From assembly GCF_009936275.1 (NCBI RefSeq), contig NZ_AP019797.1, positions 859,501 through 923,500 of the forward strand: a DNA stretch of 64,000 bases, read 5' to 3'. Both the position numbers and the translations under genes were made by a program. The stretch's first letter is position 1, and the number at the start of each line of letters is the position of its first letter. Shown here piece by piece: positions 18,501-27,785 of the stretch. The DNA is from Rhodothermus marinus. Lineage in GTDB: Bacteria > Bacteroidota > Rhodothermia > Rhodothermales > Rhodothermaceae. The notes under the pieces were generated by a model. It worked only from the letters and a program-made list of their open reading frames with translations, ran no database searches and was not told where the DNA came from.

Positions 18501-19571
18501 GCGCTGCTTGACGAGGCAGGGCGGCCGCGCTACGTGGTGGCTGTCCCGGCACTGCCCGAGCAGGAGCGGCTGGAGGAGGAACGGGCGCGCACCGTGGCCT
18601 ATCTGTTCGGGGCGCTGCTGGTGCTGATGTTTCTGGTGCTACTGACGGCCTGGCTGGTGGCCCGTGCGCTGGTGCGTCCGCTGGCCCGACTCCGTGAGGG
18701 ACTGCAGGCGGTGGCCCGGGGCGAGCTGGACCGACCGCTTCCTGTCGAGTCGCGCGACGAACTGGGCGCGCTGGCCCGCACCTTCAACTGGATGCTCCGC
18801 CAACTGGCAGAAAGCCGCGAGCAACTGGCCCGCCAGGAACGCGAGCTGGCCTGGCGCGAAATGGCCCGACAGGTGGCGCATGAGATCAAAAACCCGCTCA
18901 CGCCCATGAAATTGTCCGTCCAGCACCTGCGCCGCGCCTTTGCCCGCCGCGACGATCCCGGCCGGTTTGCCGAACTGTTCGAGCGTGTCACCACCACGCT
19001 CATCGAACAGATCGACACACTATCGCACATTGCCGCCGACTTTTCGACGCTGGCCCGCATGCCCACGCGCCGACTGGAACGGGTGGATCTGAACGAAGTC
19101 ATCCGCGAGGCGGCCCGTCTGATGGAAGCCGAAGCCGGTCGGCCCATCGAGCTGGCACTGCACCCGGAGCCGCTCGTCGTGCAGGCCGATCGCGAGGAGC
19201 TACGGCGCGTCTATATCAACCTGATCAAAAACGCGCTACAGGCGCTCGTGCCGGAACGGCCGGGGCGGGTGCGGGTTACCACGCGCCTGGAAGTGGATGA
19301 GGGCGGGCGCCGCTGGGCCTACAGCACCGTGGAAGACAACGGGCGAGGCATCCCCGAGGCGCTGCGTCCGAAAATTTTTGAGCCAAATTTCTCCACCAAA
19401 ACCGGCGGCAGCGGATTGGGGCTGGCCATCGTGCGGCAGTGCGTGCTGGACCTGCAGGGTGCCATCGGCTTCGAGTCGGAAGAAGGTGTCGGGACGACGT
19501 TCTGGCTGCGGTTGCCGCTGGCTTCGGACGAGCAGCCCCCGGAAGCTCCCGAAAACCAGACAACAGGCTGA
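15528..19571 (+). CDS. very large multi-span sensor histidine kinase (NtrY-like)
   Basis: A 1347-aa inner-membrane sensor kinase. One N-terminal helix (about 9-28) is followed by a ~220-residue extracytoplasmic segment, a block of about seven hydrophobic helices (260-560), a second sensor segment (560-810), two more helices near 815-870, a third sensor segment, then a helix (1025-1047) and HAMP. The phospho-accepting His is H1118 in RQVAHEIKNPLTPMK. The ATPase domain has the N box (YINLIKNALQAL, ~1228), G1 (DNGRGIP) and G2 (GGSGLGLAI, ~1293). The NPLTPMKLS motif is typical of NtrY-type kinases. No response regulator is adjacent. trkA begins 9 nt downstream, suggesting one transcript. Confidence 0.9.
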   Translation: MVARHIPRWSRRYWQVGLLLLGLLLGTGVFRVLRLAWLERHVESARQAQLDRMAARIEADLMARQQRLLAEARRLAQHETVRHALQALRRQEGEACPEALVALLARQSLPERWGIEIYDVVPRRLAWAGVTLPVGTIPNTEAFLRQVQVELVDDPPWRLALSLWHPVVDAEGHALGAVRVLELLRWQMPVDNLYLDTYNQLRLWERELGVTVQLLLPGQTTSADGQAAYTLRALNGQLGTLLLGIPSPGQVLRDAARRMDHLLALWATALLIWALIGMIRWMWAARSSPQRLLRHAALVGLAWWGARYLLLVLDVPNRWQRGRTPLAPLFDPAHLASAFGGGLMRSIGDLLLTALFALGFALGIWRVVAECRRNTSDTTPGHPLRAVGVRLVAALLMLGPVVLLGLVVRHSVLDSTLDYLARTGLFPPRLVLLVWAGLLVLLLALLVLLAALGRATGWFGGTGPEAWHARLGLALGSALAVLGIAYGLMPLDRMVPWPVALVLVGAGLAASCWKVRWPRTGSWLTLRALLPVPFVLSLLLYPMLQAALDAQRRLQMERALDQFGQGQDPRLVFAIEQALQELATDSLLSVLLTTDPDSVRLDSLADALLRGSLLSSLTGTYEVNLTFFDRARRPVGRYEGSPIASGSEALAQDAAEFAMLWQAFRRSEGRLPFIRQLSGRREPGRLQYAGFTMVRRDDGRVAGWVMVRAEPISPLYGAETPFPRVLVPAGVTGMLHEGLSLAEFREGVLVRSQGQAFVRYRLDPTVTRRLRQQPVLWRYETENAHTYLTCYRRVDDAAQVVHAARLPALSLFDHLYYLLRLTLTGLLLMLVVYAGGLIYRWRRGWLPLLEARFQDRVLNALVGVGFVAVVVVGVVGVRVLEAESQRAVQAWLRQYLDRVERTLSQAARPGELPYQVLDRVPLDSIARRTGLDLQLYRGGQLIATTRPRLVRERLIEPLMPVAAYEALYCRAQRSAFVPERLGTFAYWTGYRALLDEAGRPRYVVAVPALPEQERLEEERARTVAYLFGALLVLMFLVLLTAWLVARALVRPLARLREGLQAVARGELDRPLPVESRDELGALARTFNWMLRQLAESREQLARQERELAWREMARQVAHEIKNPLTPMKLSVQHLRRAFARRDDPGRFAELFERVTTTLIEQIDTLSHIAADFSTLARMPTRRLERVDLNEVIREAARLMEAEAGRPIELALHPEPLVVQADREELRRVYINLIKNALQALVPERPGRVRVTTRLEVDEGGRRWAYSTVEDNGRGIPEALRPKIFEPNFSTKTGGSGLGLAIVRQCVLDLQGAIGFESEEGVGTTFWLRLPLASDEQPPEAPENQTTG

Positions 19572-19580
19572 AAGAACCCC

Positions 19581-20933
19581 ATGCGCGTGGTGATCATCGG
19601 CGCCGGTGAGGTCGGGTTCGACGTGGCCCGCACGCTTTCGCTGGAGCAGCACGACGTGGTCGTGGTCGACACCGACCCGACCGTGCTGGAGCAGGTGGCG
19701 CAGCGGCTTGACGTGCTGACGGTGCAGGGCAGCGGCACTTCGATCCATACGCTGGAGGCGGCCGGCATCCGCGAGGCCGACATGCTGATTGCCGTGACCG
19801 CCATCGACGAGGTCAACCTGATCGCCTGCATGATTGCCGACCGTCTGGGGGTGCCGACCACGGTGGCGCGCGTGCGCTCCGATGTGCTGGGCCGAGCCGA
19901 GTCGGTGCTGCAGGCCAGCGAGCTGGGCATCGACCTGCTCATCCATCCCGAAGAAAGCACGGCCGCCGAGATCGTGCGCCTGATCCGCCGGGCCGGGGCC
20001 ACCGACGTGCTGAACTTCTGCGACGGCCGACTGCAACTGGTGGGCATGCGGCTGGACCCCGGCGCGCCCGTGCTGGGCCGATCGCTCCGCGAACTGGCCG
20101 CCGAGCTGGCCCCCCTGCGCTTCCGCGTGATGGCCATCAGCCGGGGCTTTCGCACGATTCTACCGCATGGCGATGAACGGCTGCAGCGCAACGATCAGAT
20201 CTTCGTGCTGGCCCGCCCCGACGAGATTCCGGTGATCGCCCGTGCGATGGGCAAGCTGGAGGCGCCGATCCAGCGCATCATGATCCTGGGCGGCACCAAG
20301 GTGGGCGCTCAGGTGGCCCGACAGCTCGGCGATGAGAAAAATCGCCAGATCAAGTTGATCGAACCCGATCGCGAGCAGGCCGAGCAGCTGGCCGAGGAGC
20401 TGGAGCACGTGCTCGTGCTGCACGGCGACGTGACCGACATCGACCTGCTGGTGAGTGAAGGGCTGGGCGAAATGGACGCCTTCGTGGCCGTGACCGACGA
20501 CGAGGAGTCGAACCTGGTCACCTGCCTGATGGCCAAGCACCTGGGCGTACGGAAAACCGTGGCGCTGCTTTCGAAGACGGCCTACGTGCCCATCAGCCAG
20601 GCGATCGGACTGGACGCGGCCGTGAGCCAGAAGCTGGCCGTCTCGCGCGAGATTCTGCGCTTCCTGCGCGGCCGGCATGTGCTCAGCGTGGCGACCGTCT
20701 ACGGGCTGAACGCCGAGATTCTGGAAATCGAGGCCAAGCCCCGGGCACCCATCGTGCGCAAGCCCCTCAAAGCGCTGAAACTTCCCCGGGGTGTACTGAT
20801 CGGTGCCCTGCTGCGCAACGGCCAGGTGGAAATTGCCACCGGCGATACGCAAATTCAGGAGGGCGACCGGGCGATCGTGTTCGTGACGCCCGACCAGCTG
20901 GCCGAAGTGGAACGGCTGTTCGACAATCGCTGA
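19581..20933 (+). CDS. trkA: Trk potassium uptake regulator TrkA
   Basis: A 450-aa cytoplasmic NAD(H)-binding gating subunit of the Trk potassium transporter. It is a tandem duplication: Rossmann domain 1 starts with GAGEVG (7-12), followed by a TrkA_C (RCK-C) domain with VLGRSLREL. Rossmann domain 2 starts with GGTKVG (237-242), followed by a second RCK-C with KPLKALKLPRG. This is the full-length two-repeat form. The second glycine loop (GGTKVG) departs from GxGxxG more than the first. trkH starts 3 nt after its stop codon, so the two subunits are co-transcribed. Confidence 0.95.
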   Translation: MRVVIIGAGEVGFDVARTLSLEQHDVVVVDTDPTVLEQVAQRLDVLTVQGSGTSIHTLEAAGIREADMLIAVTAIDEVNLIACMIADRLGVPTTVARVRSDVLGRAESVLQASELGIDLLIHPEESTAAEIVRLIRRAGATDVLNFCDGRLQLVGMRLDPGAPVLGRSLRELAAELAPLRFRVMAISRGFRTILPHGDERLQRNDQIFVLARPDEIPVIARAMGKLEAPIQRIMILGGTKVGAQVARQLGDEKNRQIKLIEPDREQAEQLAEELEHVLVLHGDVTDIDLLVSEGLGEMDAFVAVTDDEESNLVTCLMAKHLGVRKTVALLSKTAYVPISQAIGLDAAVSQKLAVSREILRFLRGRHVLSVATVYGLNAEILEIEAKPRAPIVRKPLKALKLPRGVLIGALLRNGQVEIATGDTQIQEGDRAIVFVTPDQLAEVERLFDNR

Positions 20934-20936
20934 GCC

Positions 20937-22421
20937 ATGGTGTTGAATCTGCGTGCGCTGGCGGCAACCCTGGGCGCCCTGCTGGGATTCCTGGCCGTTG
21001 CGCTATTGCTACCGGCGGGCATTGCGCTGCTCTACGAAGAAGCCGCCTGGAAGCCGTTTGTGCTGGCGGCCCTGCTGGCCGGAGTTGTGGGTGGTGGTCT
21101 ATGGATACTCGGTGGGCGCCGTCCCCACGAGCCCGGCATTCGCGAGGGGTTCGCCATCGTGGCGCTGGCGTGGCTGGTGCTCTCGCTTTTCGGAGCGCTG
21201 CCGTTCGTGCTGGGCGACGTGCTCTCCTACACGGACGCCTTCTTCGAGACGATGAGCGGCTTCACCACGACGGGCGCTACCATCCTGGGCGGAGAGCGCA
21301 CGCCGGAGATCGAGGCATTGCCTCGCGCCTATCTGTTCTGGCGAAGCCTGGCACACTGGCTGGGCGGCATGGGCATCATCGTGCTCACACTGGCCATTCT
21401 ACCCATCCTGGGCGTGGGCGGCATGCAGCTCTTCAAGGCGGAGGTACCCGGCCCGACGGCCGATAAGCTGACGCCGCGCGTGCGGGAGACCGCCCGCCGG
21501 CTGTGGTTGATCTACGTGGGCATCACGGCGCTGGAGGTACTGCTCCTGCTGCCGGCGATGGACTGGTTCGACGCCGTCAACCACGCCTTCGCCACGATGG
21601 CCACGGGCGGCTTTTCCACGAAGAACGGCTCGGTCGGGCAGTTCGGCTCGGCCTACGTGGAGTGGGTCATTACCGTGTTCATGCTGCTGGCCGGCGCCAA
21701 CTTCGCGCTGCACTATCGGCTGCTGCACGGGCAGTGGAGGCCGGTGTGGCAGGACACCGAGCTGCGCGTCTACCTGTCGATCGTAGCGGTTGCCACCGTA
21801 CTGATCACGCTGGGCATCTGGGCGCCCCTGCACGCCGAAGAGGACTACCAGACCTATGCGGAACTGGCCGACGCACTGCGGCACGGTGCCTTTCAGGCCG
21901 TCTCGATTATCACAACGACAGGTTTCGGCACGGCCGACTACGAGCAATGGTCGCCGCTGGCCGTGGGCGTGTTGTTTCTGCTGTTTTTTGTGGGCGGCAT
22001 GGCCGGTTCGACGGGCGGCGGCATCAAGGTGGTACGGCACGTTTTGCTCTTCAAAAACTCCTTTCGGGAATTGAAACAACTGGTTCATCCCCGCGCCATC
22101 GTGCCTGTACGGCTCAACGGCCGGATGGTCAGCGACGAGATTTTGCGGAATGTGCTTTCGTTTTTTGTGCTGTACTTCGGGCTGCTGGGCATGGGGACGC
22201 TGGCGCTGAGCGCCATGGAGGTGGACCTGCTGAGCGCCTTCGGGGCCGTGCTCTCCTGTCTGGGGAATATCGGTCCGGCGTTCGGGACGATGGGTCCGGC
22301 CGAGAACTACGCGCATCTGCCGGCGCTGGCCAAGTGGATCCTGGCGCTGCTGATGATGATCGGCCGGTTGGAGATCTTCACCGTGCTCATTCTGCTGACG
22401 CGCACCTTCTGGCGGCGTTGA
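20937..22421 (+). CDS. trkH: Trk potassium uptake channel subunit TrkH
   Basis: A 494-aa polytopic membrane protein, the potassium-conducting subunit. Four pore repeats with TrkH-type selectivity filters are visible in order: SGFTTTGATIL, ATGGFSTKNGS, TTTGFGTADYEQWSP and CLGNIGPAFGTMGP. Each has the Gly that lines the filter. The ATG follows the trkA stop by 3 nt. The stretch after it (22422-22620) is much more AT-rich than its surroundings and marks the end of this transcription unit. Confidence 0.96.
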   Translation: MVLNLRALAATLGALLGFLAVALLLPAGIALLYEEAAWKPFVLAALLAGVVGGGLWILGGRRPHEPGIREGFAIVALAWLVLSLFGALPFVLGDVLSYTDAFFETMSGFTTTGATILGGERTPEIEALPRAYLFWRSLAHWLGGMGIIVLTLAILPILGVGGMQLFKAEVPGPTADKLTPRVRETARRLWLIYVGITALEVLLLLPAMDWFDAVNHAFATMATGGFSTKNGSVGQFGSAYVEWVITVFMLLAGANFALHYRLLHGQWRPVWQDTELRVYLSIVAVATVLITLGIWAPLHAEEDYQTYAELADALRHGAFQAVSIITTTGFGTADYEQWSPLAVGVLFLLFFVGGMAGSTGGGIKVVRHVLLFKNSFRELKQLVHPRAIVPVRLNGRMVSDEILRNVLSFFVLYFGLLGMGTLALSAMEVDLLSAFGAVLSCLGNIGPAFGTMGPAENYAHLPALAKWILALLMMIGRLEIFTVLILLTRTFWRR

Positions 22422-22534
22422 TTTATGTGAAAAATGGGAGAAGATACGCAATCCTTTCTTTTGAAGTTGACCGGTATGTGTTGTCCGTATTTTAGCAGGA
22501 AAGCGCATCCATATTCAAAAAAATGTTTGGAAAA

Positions 22535-22582
22535 GCAGGATCTTTCTTTATTTAATAAAACAAAAAGCGCTACCGATCCTGC
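22535..22582. repeat. inverted repeat around an AT-rich spacer
   Basis: GCAGGATC (22535-22542) and its exact complement GATCCTGC (22575-22582) flank a 32-nt spacer that is nearly all A and T. It lies between trkH and the ilv promoter. It could be a weak terminator for trkH or an operator upstream of the ilv promoter; the long loop makes a terminator less likely. Confidence 0.35.
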
Positions 22583-22627
22583 CTGAAGGGTGTCTCGTGC
22601 CCGATTGGCCTTGATTCGGCGAAACGG

Positions 22628-22657
22628 TTGACATCCGGGCCGTTTGCGCGTTAATTA
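22628..22657 (+). promoter_or_regulatory. predicted promoter of the ilv-leu operon
   Basis: TTGACA at 22628-22633 is followed after 17 nt by TTAATT (22651-22656), or after 18 nt by TAATTA (22652-22657). This looks like a classical -35/-10 pair. Transcription would start near 22664, about 30 nt ahead of the leader peptide ATG at 22693. That placement suits a leader-peptide attenuator. Confidence 0.55.
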
Positions 22658-22692
22658 GGCCACACGTTGCACGCAAAAGCTGAAAGGTTTTT

Positions 22693-22893
22693 ATGTCACA
22701 CGGACGTCACCGGATGAACACAGTGGCTGCGTGCGGTCAGGCGACCGCGCTGGTGACGTCGTGGGCCCATCCCTTTGATCAGGGGATGACCGCGCGAGTA
22801 CAGCAGGTTGTAGCCGGGAGCAGCCTCCGACTTCGGGCGCTGCCGCTGCTCCTTATTGGCCTGCTCGTACTCATTATTGGCCTTATTGGCTGA
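22693..22893 (+). CDS. branched-chain leader peptide upstream of ilvB
   Basis: A 66-codon ORF with AAAGG 5 nt ahead of its ATG. Its last 17 codons (22840-22890) encode a tract in which 13 residues are Leu, Ile or Val (LPLLLIGLLVLIIGLIG). The codons there are unusual for this genome: all four Ile are ATT, Leu includes CTT twice and CTC three times, and Val is GTA, whereas neighbouring genes mostly use ATC, CTG and GTG. These are the marks of a sensor peptide whose translation stalls when charged Leu, Ile or Val tRNAs are short. It ends 142 nt before ilvB. Read as a protein it would be a short hydrophobic helix. No symbol is given because it is not a recognised ilvL homologue. Confidence 0.65.
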   Translation: MSHGRHRMNTVAACGQATALVTSWAHPFDQGMTARVQQVVAGSSLRLRALPLLLIGLLVLIIGLIG

Positions 22894-23035
22894 TACGCAC
22901 GGCGGTCAATCCCCTTGGCACTTCACAGGTAGGGCGGTTCAGAAGAGCTTGAGGCCGGGGGATTGACCCCGGAAGCCAGACCGAGCGAACCAGAAAACCA
23001 GACCAATTTTCACCGTCCAAGCCTGTGAGGTAGCC
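22894..23035 (+). promoter_or_regulatory. putative attenuator / translation-control region of ilvB
   Basis: Three pairings in this untranslated region compete or interlock. (1) 22904-22914 pairs perfectly over 11 bp with 22958-22968. (2) 22955-22960 pairs with 22967-22972 as a tight GC hairpin with a 6-nt loop; it shares bases with pairing 1. (3) 22920-22929 pairs over 10 bp (one G-U) with 23022-23031, which covers the ilvB Shine-Dalgarno GAGG at 23027-23030. There is no T-run after the hairpins, so a classical intrinsic terminator is not seen; control of translation or Rho-dependent termination fits better. A ribosome at the leader stop codon would overlap the start of 22904-22914. Confidence 0.45.
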
Positions 23036-24829
23036 ATGCGTACCGACACGATCCCGCTGGTCCGATCTGCCCGTCCGGCCCTGAGCGCCGAAGGCGAGCC
23101 TGTGGCCGCATCCACCGAACCCGTGACCGGCGCCGAAATCTTCGTACGGTCGCTGGAGGCCGAGGGCGTCGAGATCGTCTTCGGGCATCCCGGCGGCGCC
23201 GTCATCCACATCTACGACGAAATCGCCCGTCTCAAGCCGCGCTTTCAGCACATCCTTGTACGCCATGAGCAGGGCGGCACGCACATGGCCGAAGGCTATG
23301 CCAAGGCCACGGGGCGTGTGGGTACGGTACTGGTCACCAGCGGACCCGGGGCCACCAACACGGTCACGGGCATTGCTGACGCCTACATGGACTCGGTGCC
23401 CATCGTGGTCTTCACCGGTCAGGTGCCCACCAAACTGATCGGAAACGACGCCTTCCAGGAAACCGACACGATCGGGATCACGCGCTCGATCACGAAGCAC
23501 AGCTTCCTGGTGCGCGACGTGCGCGATCTGGCCTGGACGATCAAGGCCGCCTATCACATTGCGCGCACGGGGCGTCCGGGGCCTGTGGTGGTGGACCTGC
23601 CCAAAGACGTGTTGCTGGCAAAGGCACCTTTTGCCTATCCGGAGGAGGTTCACCTGCGGGGCTACAGGCTGCCGGGGCCGCCGGATCCGGAACGCATCCG
23701 GGAAGCGGCGGAGCTGATCGCCGCGTCGCGGCGACCGCTGCTCTACGTGGGGGGCGGCACGATCAACGCCAATGCGGCCGATTTGCTGACCAGGCTGGCC
23801 CGCAAGGCCCGCATCCCGGTCACTACGACCCTGCACGGGCTGGGCGCCTTCCCTGAAGACGATCCGCTCGCGCTGGGCATGCTGGGCATGCACGGCACCT
23901 GGTACGCCAACCAGGCCGTACAGCACGCCGACCTGATCATCGCCGTGGGCGCGCGCTTCGACGACCGGGTGACCGGCCGCGTCGATTCCTGGGCGCCCTA
24001 TGCGAAGGTGATCCACATCGACATCGACCCGTCCTGCATCTCGAAGAACGTCCCGGTCGACTGCGCTATCGTGGGCGACGTGCGCGAGGTGCTGGAGCAG
24101 TTGCTCCCGCTGGTGGAGCCCAAAGACACGAAAGAATGGCTGGCCAAGATCGAGTACTGGCGCGCCGAGTGCCCGCTCACCTATGAAAAAGGCGATGGCA
24201 AGCTGCGGGCGCAATACGTCATCGAACGCATCCGCGCCAAGACGGGCGGCCACGCCGTAGTGGTCTCCGACGTGGGGCAGCATCAGATGTGGACGGCCCA
24301 GTACTTCCGCTTCCTGCACCCGCGTACGCACATCACTTCGGGCGGACTGGGCACGATGGGCTTTGCCCTGCCGGCCGCCATCGGCGCTGCCTTCGGGCTG
24401 CGCGGGCGGAGCGACTGGCCGGTGGTCTGCATCAGCGGCGACGGCGGGTTCGTGATGAACGCCCAGGAGCTGGGCGTGGCCGCGGCGCATCGCCTGCCCA
24501 TCAAAGTGGCCATCATCAACAACAATTTCCTGGGCATGGTCCGGCAGTGGCAGGAGCTGTTCCACGAAAACCGTTTCAGCCACACGGACCTGTCCGACAC
24601 GAACCCGGACTTCGTCAAGCTGGCCGAGGCATTCCACTGCGTGGGCCTGCGGGCTACCCGGCCCGAGGAGGTCGACGCCGTGCTGGACGAGGCCTGGAAG
24701 GTGAACGACCGGCCCGTCGTGATCGACTTTCGGGTGGTGAAGGAAGAGCTGGTCTTCCCGATGGTGCCGGCCGGCGCTTCGACCAGCGAAATGATTACCA
24801 AGCGTCTCACCCCTAACGCTTTTGTCTGA
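23036..24829 (+). CDS. ilvB: acetolactate synthase large (catalytic) subunit
   Basis: A 597-aa ThDP- and FAD-dependent enzyme that condenses two pyruvates to acetolactate (valine and leucine) or pyruvate with 2-oxobutyrate (isoleucine). The ThDP-activating Glu is E78 in RHEQGG. The metal-binding GDG starts at residue 468 and leads to NNNFLGMVRQWQE. The N-terminal ~25 residues before EIFVRSLE are a non-conserved extension. GAGG lies 5 nt ahead of the ATG and can be masked by leader pairing. The regulatory subunit ilvN follows after 8 nt. Confidence 0.97.
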   Translation: MRTDTIPLVRSARPALSAEGEPVAASTEPVTGAEIFVRSLEAEGVEIVFGHPGGAVIHIYDEIARLKPRFQHILVRHEQGGTHMAEGYAKATGRVGTVLVTSGPGATNTVTGIADAYMDSVPIVVFTGQVPTKLIGNDAFQETDTIGITRSITKHSFLVRDVRDLAWTIKAAYHIARTGRPGPVVVDLPKDVLLAKAPFAYPEEVHLRGYRLPGPPDPERIREAAELIAASRRPLLYVGGGTINANAADLLTRLARKARIPVTTTLHGLGAFPEDDPLALGMLGMHGTWYANQAVQHADLIIAVGARFDDRVTGRVDSWAPYAKVIHIDIDPSCISKNVPVDCAIVGDVREVLEQLLPLVEPKDTKEWLAKIEYWRAECPLTYEKGDGKLRAQYVIERIRAKTGGHAVVVSDVGQHQMWTAQYFRFLHPRTHITSGGLGTMGFALPAAIGAAFGLRGRSDWPVVCISGDGGFVMNAQELGVAAAHRLPIKVAIINNNFLGMVRQWQELFHENRFSHTDLSDTNPDFVKLAEAFHCVGLRATRPEEVDAVLDEAWKVNDRPVVIDFRVVKEELVFPMVPAGASTSEMITKRLTPNAFV

Positions 24830-24837
24830 GGTGCGCC

Positions 24838-27591
<2,754 letters not shown>

Positions 27592-27611
27592 AAACCAATT
27601 CGGAAGGAGAC

Positions 27612-27686
27612 ATGGACGAAGGGGTTGTAGCGGTACGAAGCGGCAGGGTGGGACGGCGACTTAGCCGGCGCCCGGCCACCGAGTAG
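27612..27686 (+). CDS. possible 24-codon mini-ORF between leuB and leuA
   Basis: An ATG directly preceded by GGAAGGAGAC opens a 24-codon frame (Val- and Arg-rich, one Leu) that stops at TAG 27684-27686, inside the left side of the structured element at 27668-27728. The ribosome binding site is strong but very close to the ATG. It might be a coupling or leader ORF for leuA, or a remnant left where extra DNA separated leuA from its original ribosome binding site. It may not be translated. Confidence 0.2.
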   Translation: MDEGVVAVRSGRVGRRLSRRPATE

Positions 27687-27728
27687 GTCCGGCAACTGGG
27701 TGCCGCGGGTTGCCGACAGGCCGGGCGC
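27668..27728 (+). promoter_or_regulatory. nested RNA stem-loop between leuB and leuA
   Basis: A perfect 10-bp GC-rich stem (27668-27677 with 27719-27728) encloses a second perfect 7-bp stem (27690-27696 with 27709-27715). No T-run follows, so it is not a standard terminator. Lying 57 nt ahead of the leuA ATG, it may stabilise or process the transcript, or tune leuA expression. The function is inference. Confidence 0.45.
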
Positions 27729-27785
27729 GCTATGCAACCGGAGCGGCAACATCCGAACCTTCCGTCCCAAACCCTGCCAACAGCC

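Noticed and set aside
22535-22582. Rho-independent terminator of trkH
   Set aside because: The 8-bp stem has a 32-nt loop and no T-run directly after it, so it was kept only as an inverted repeat.
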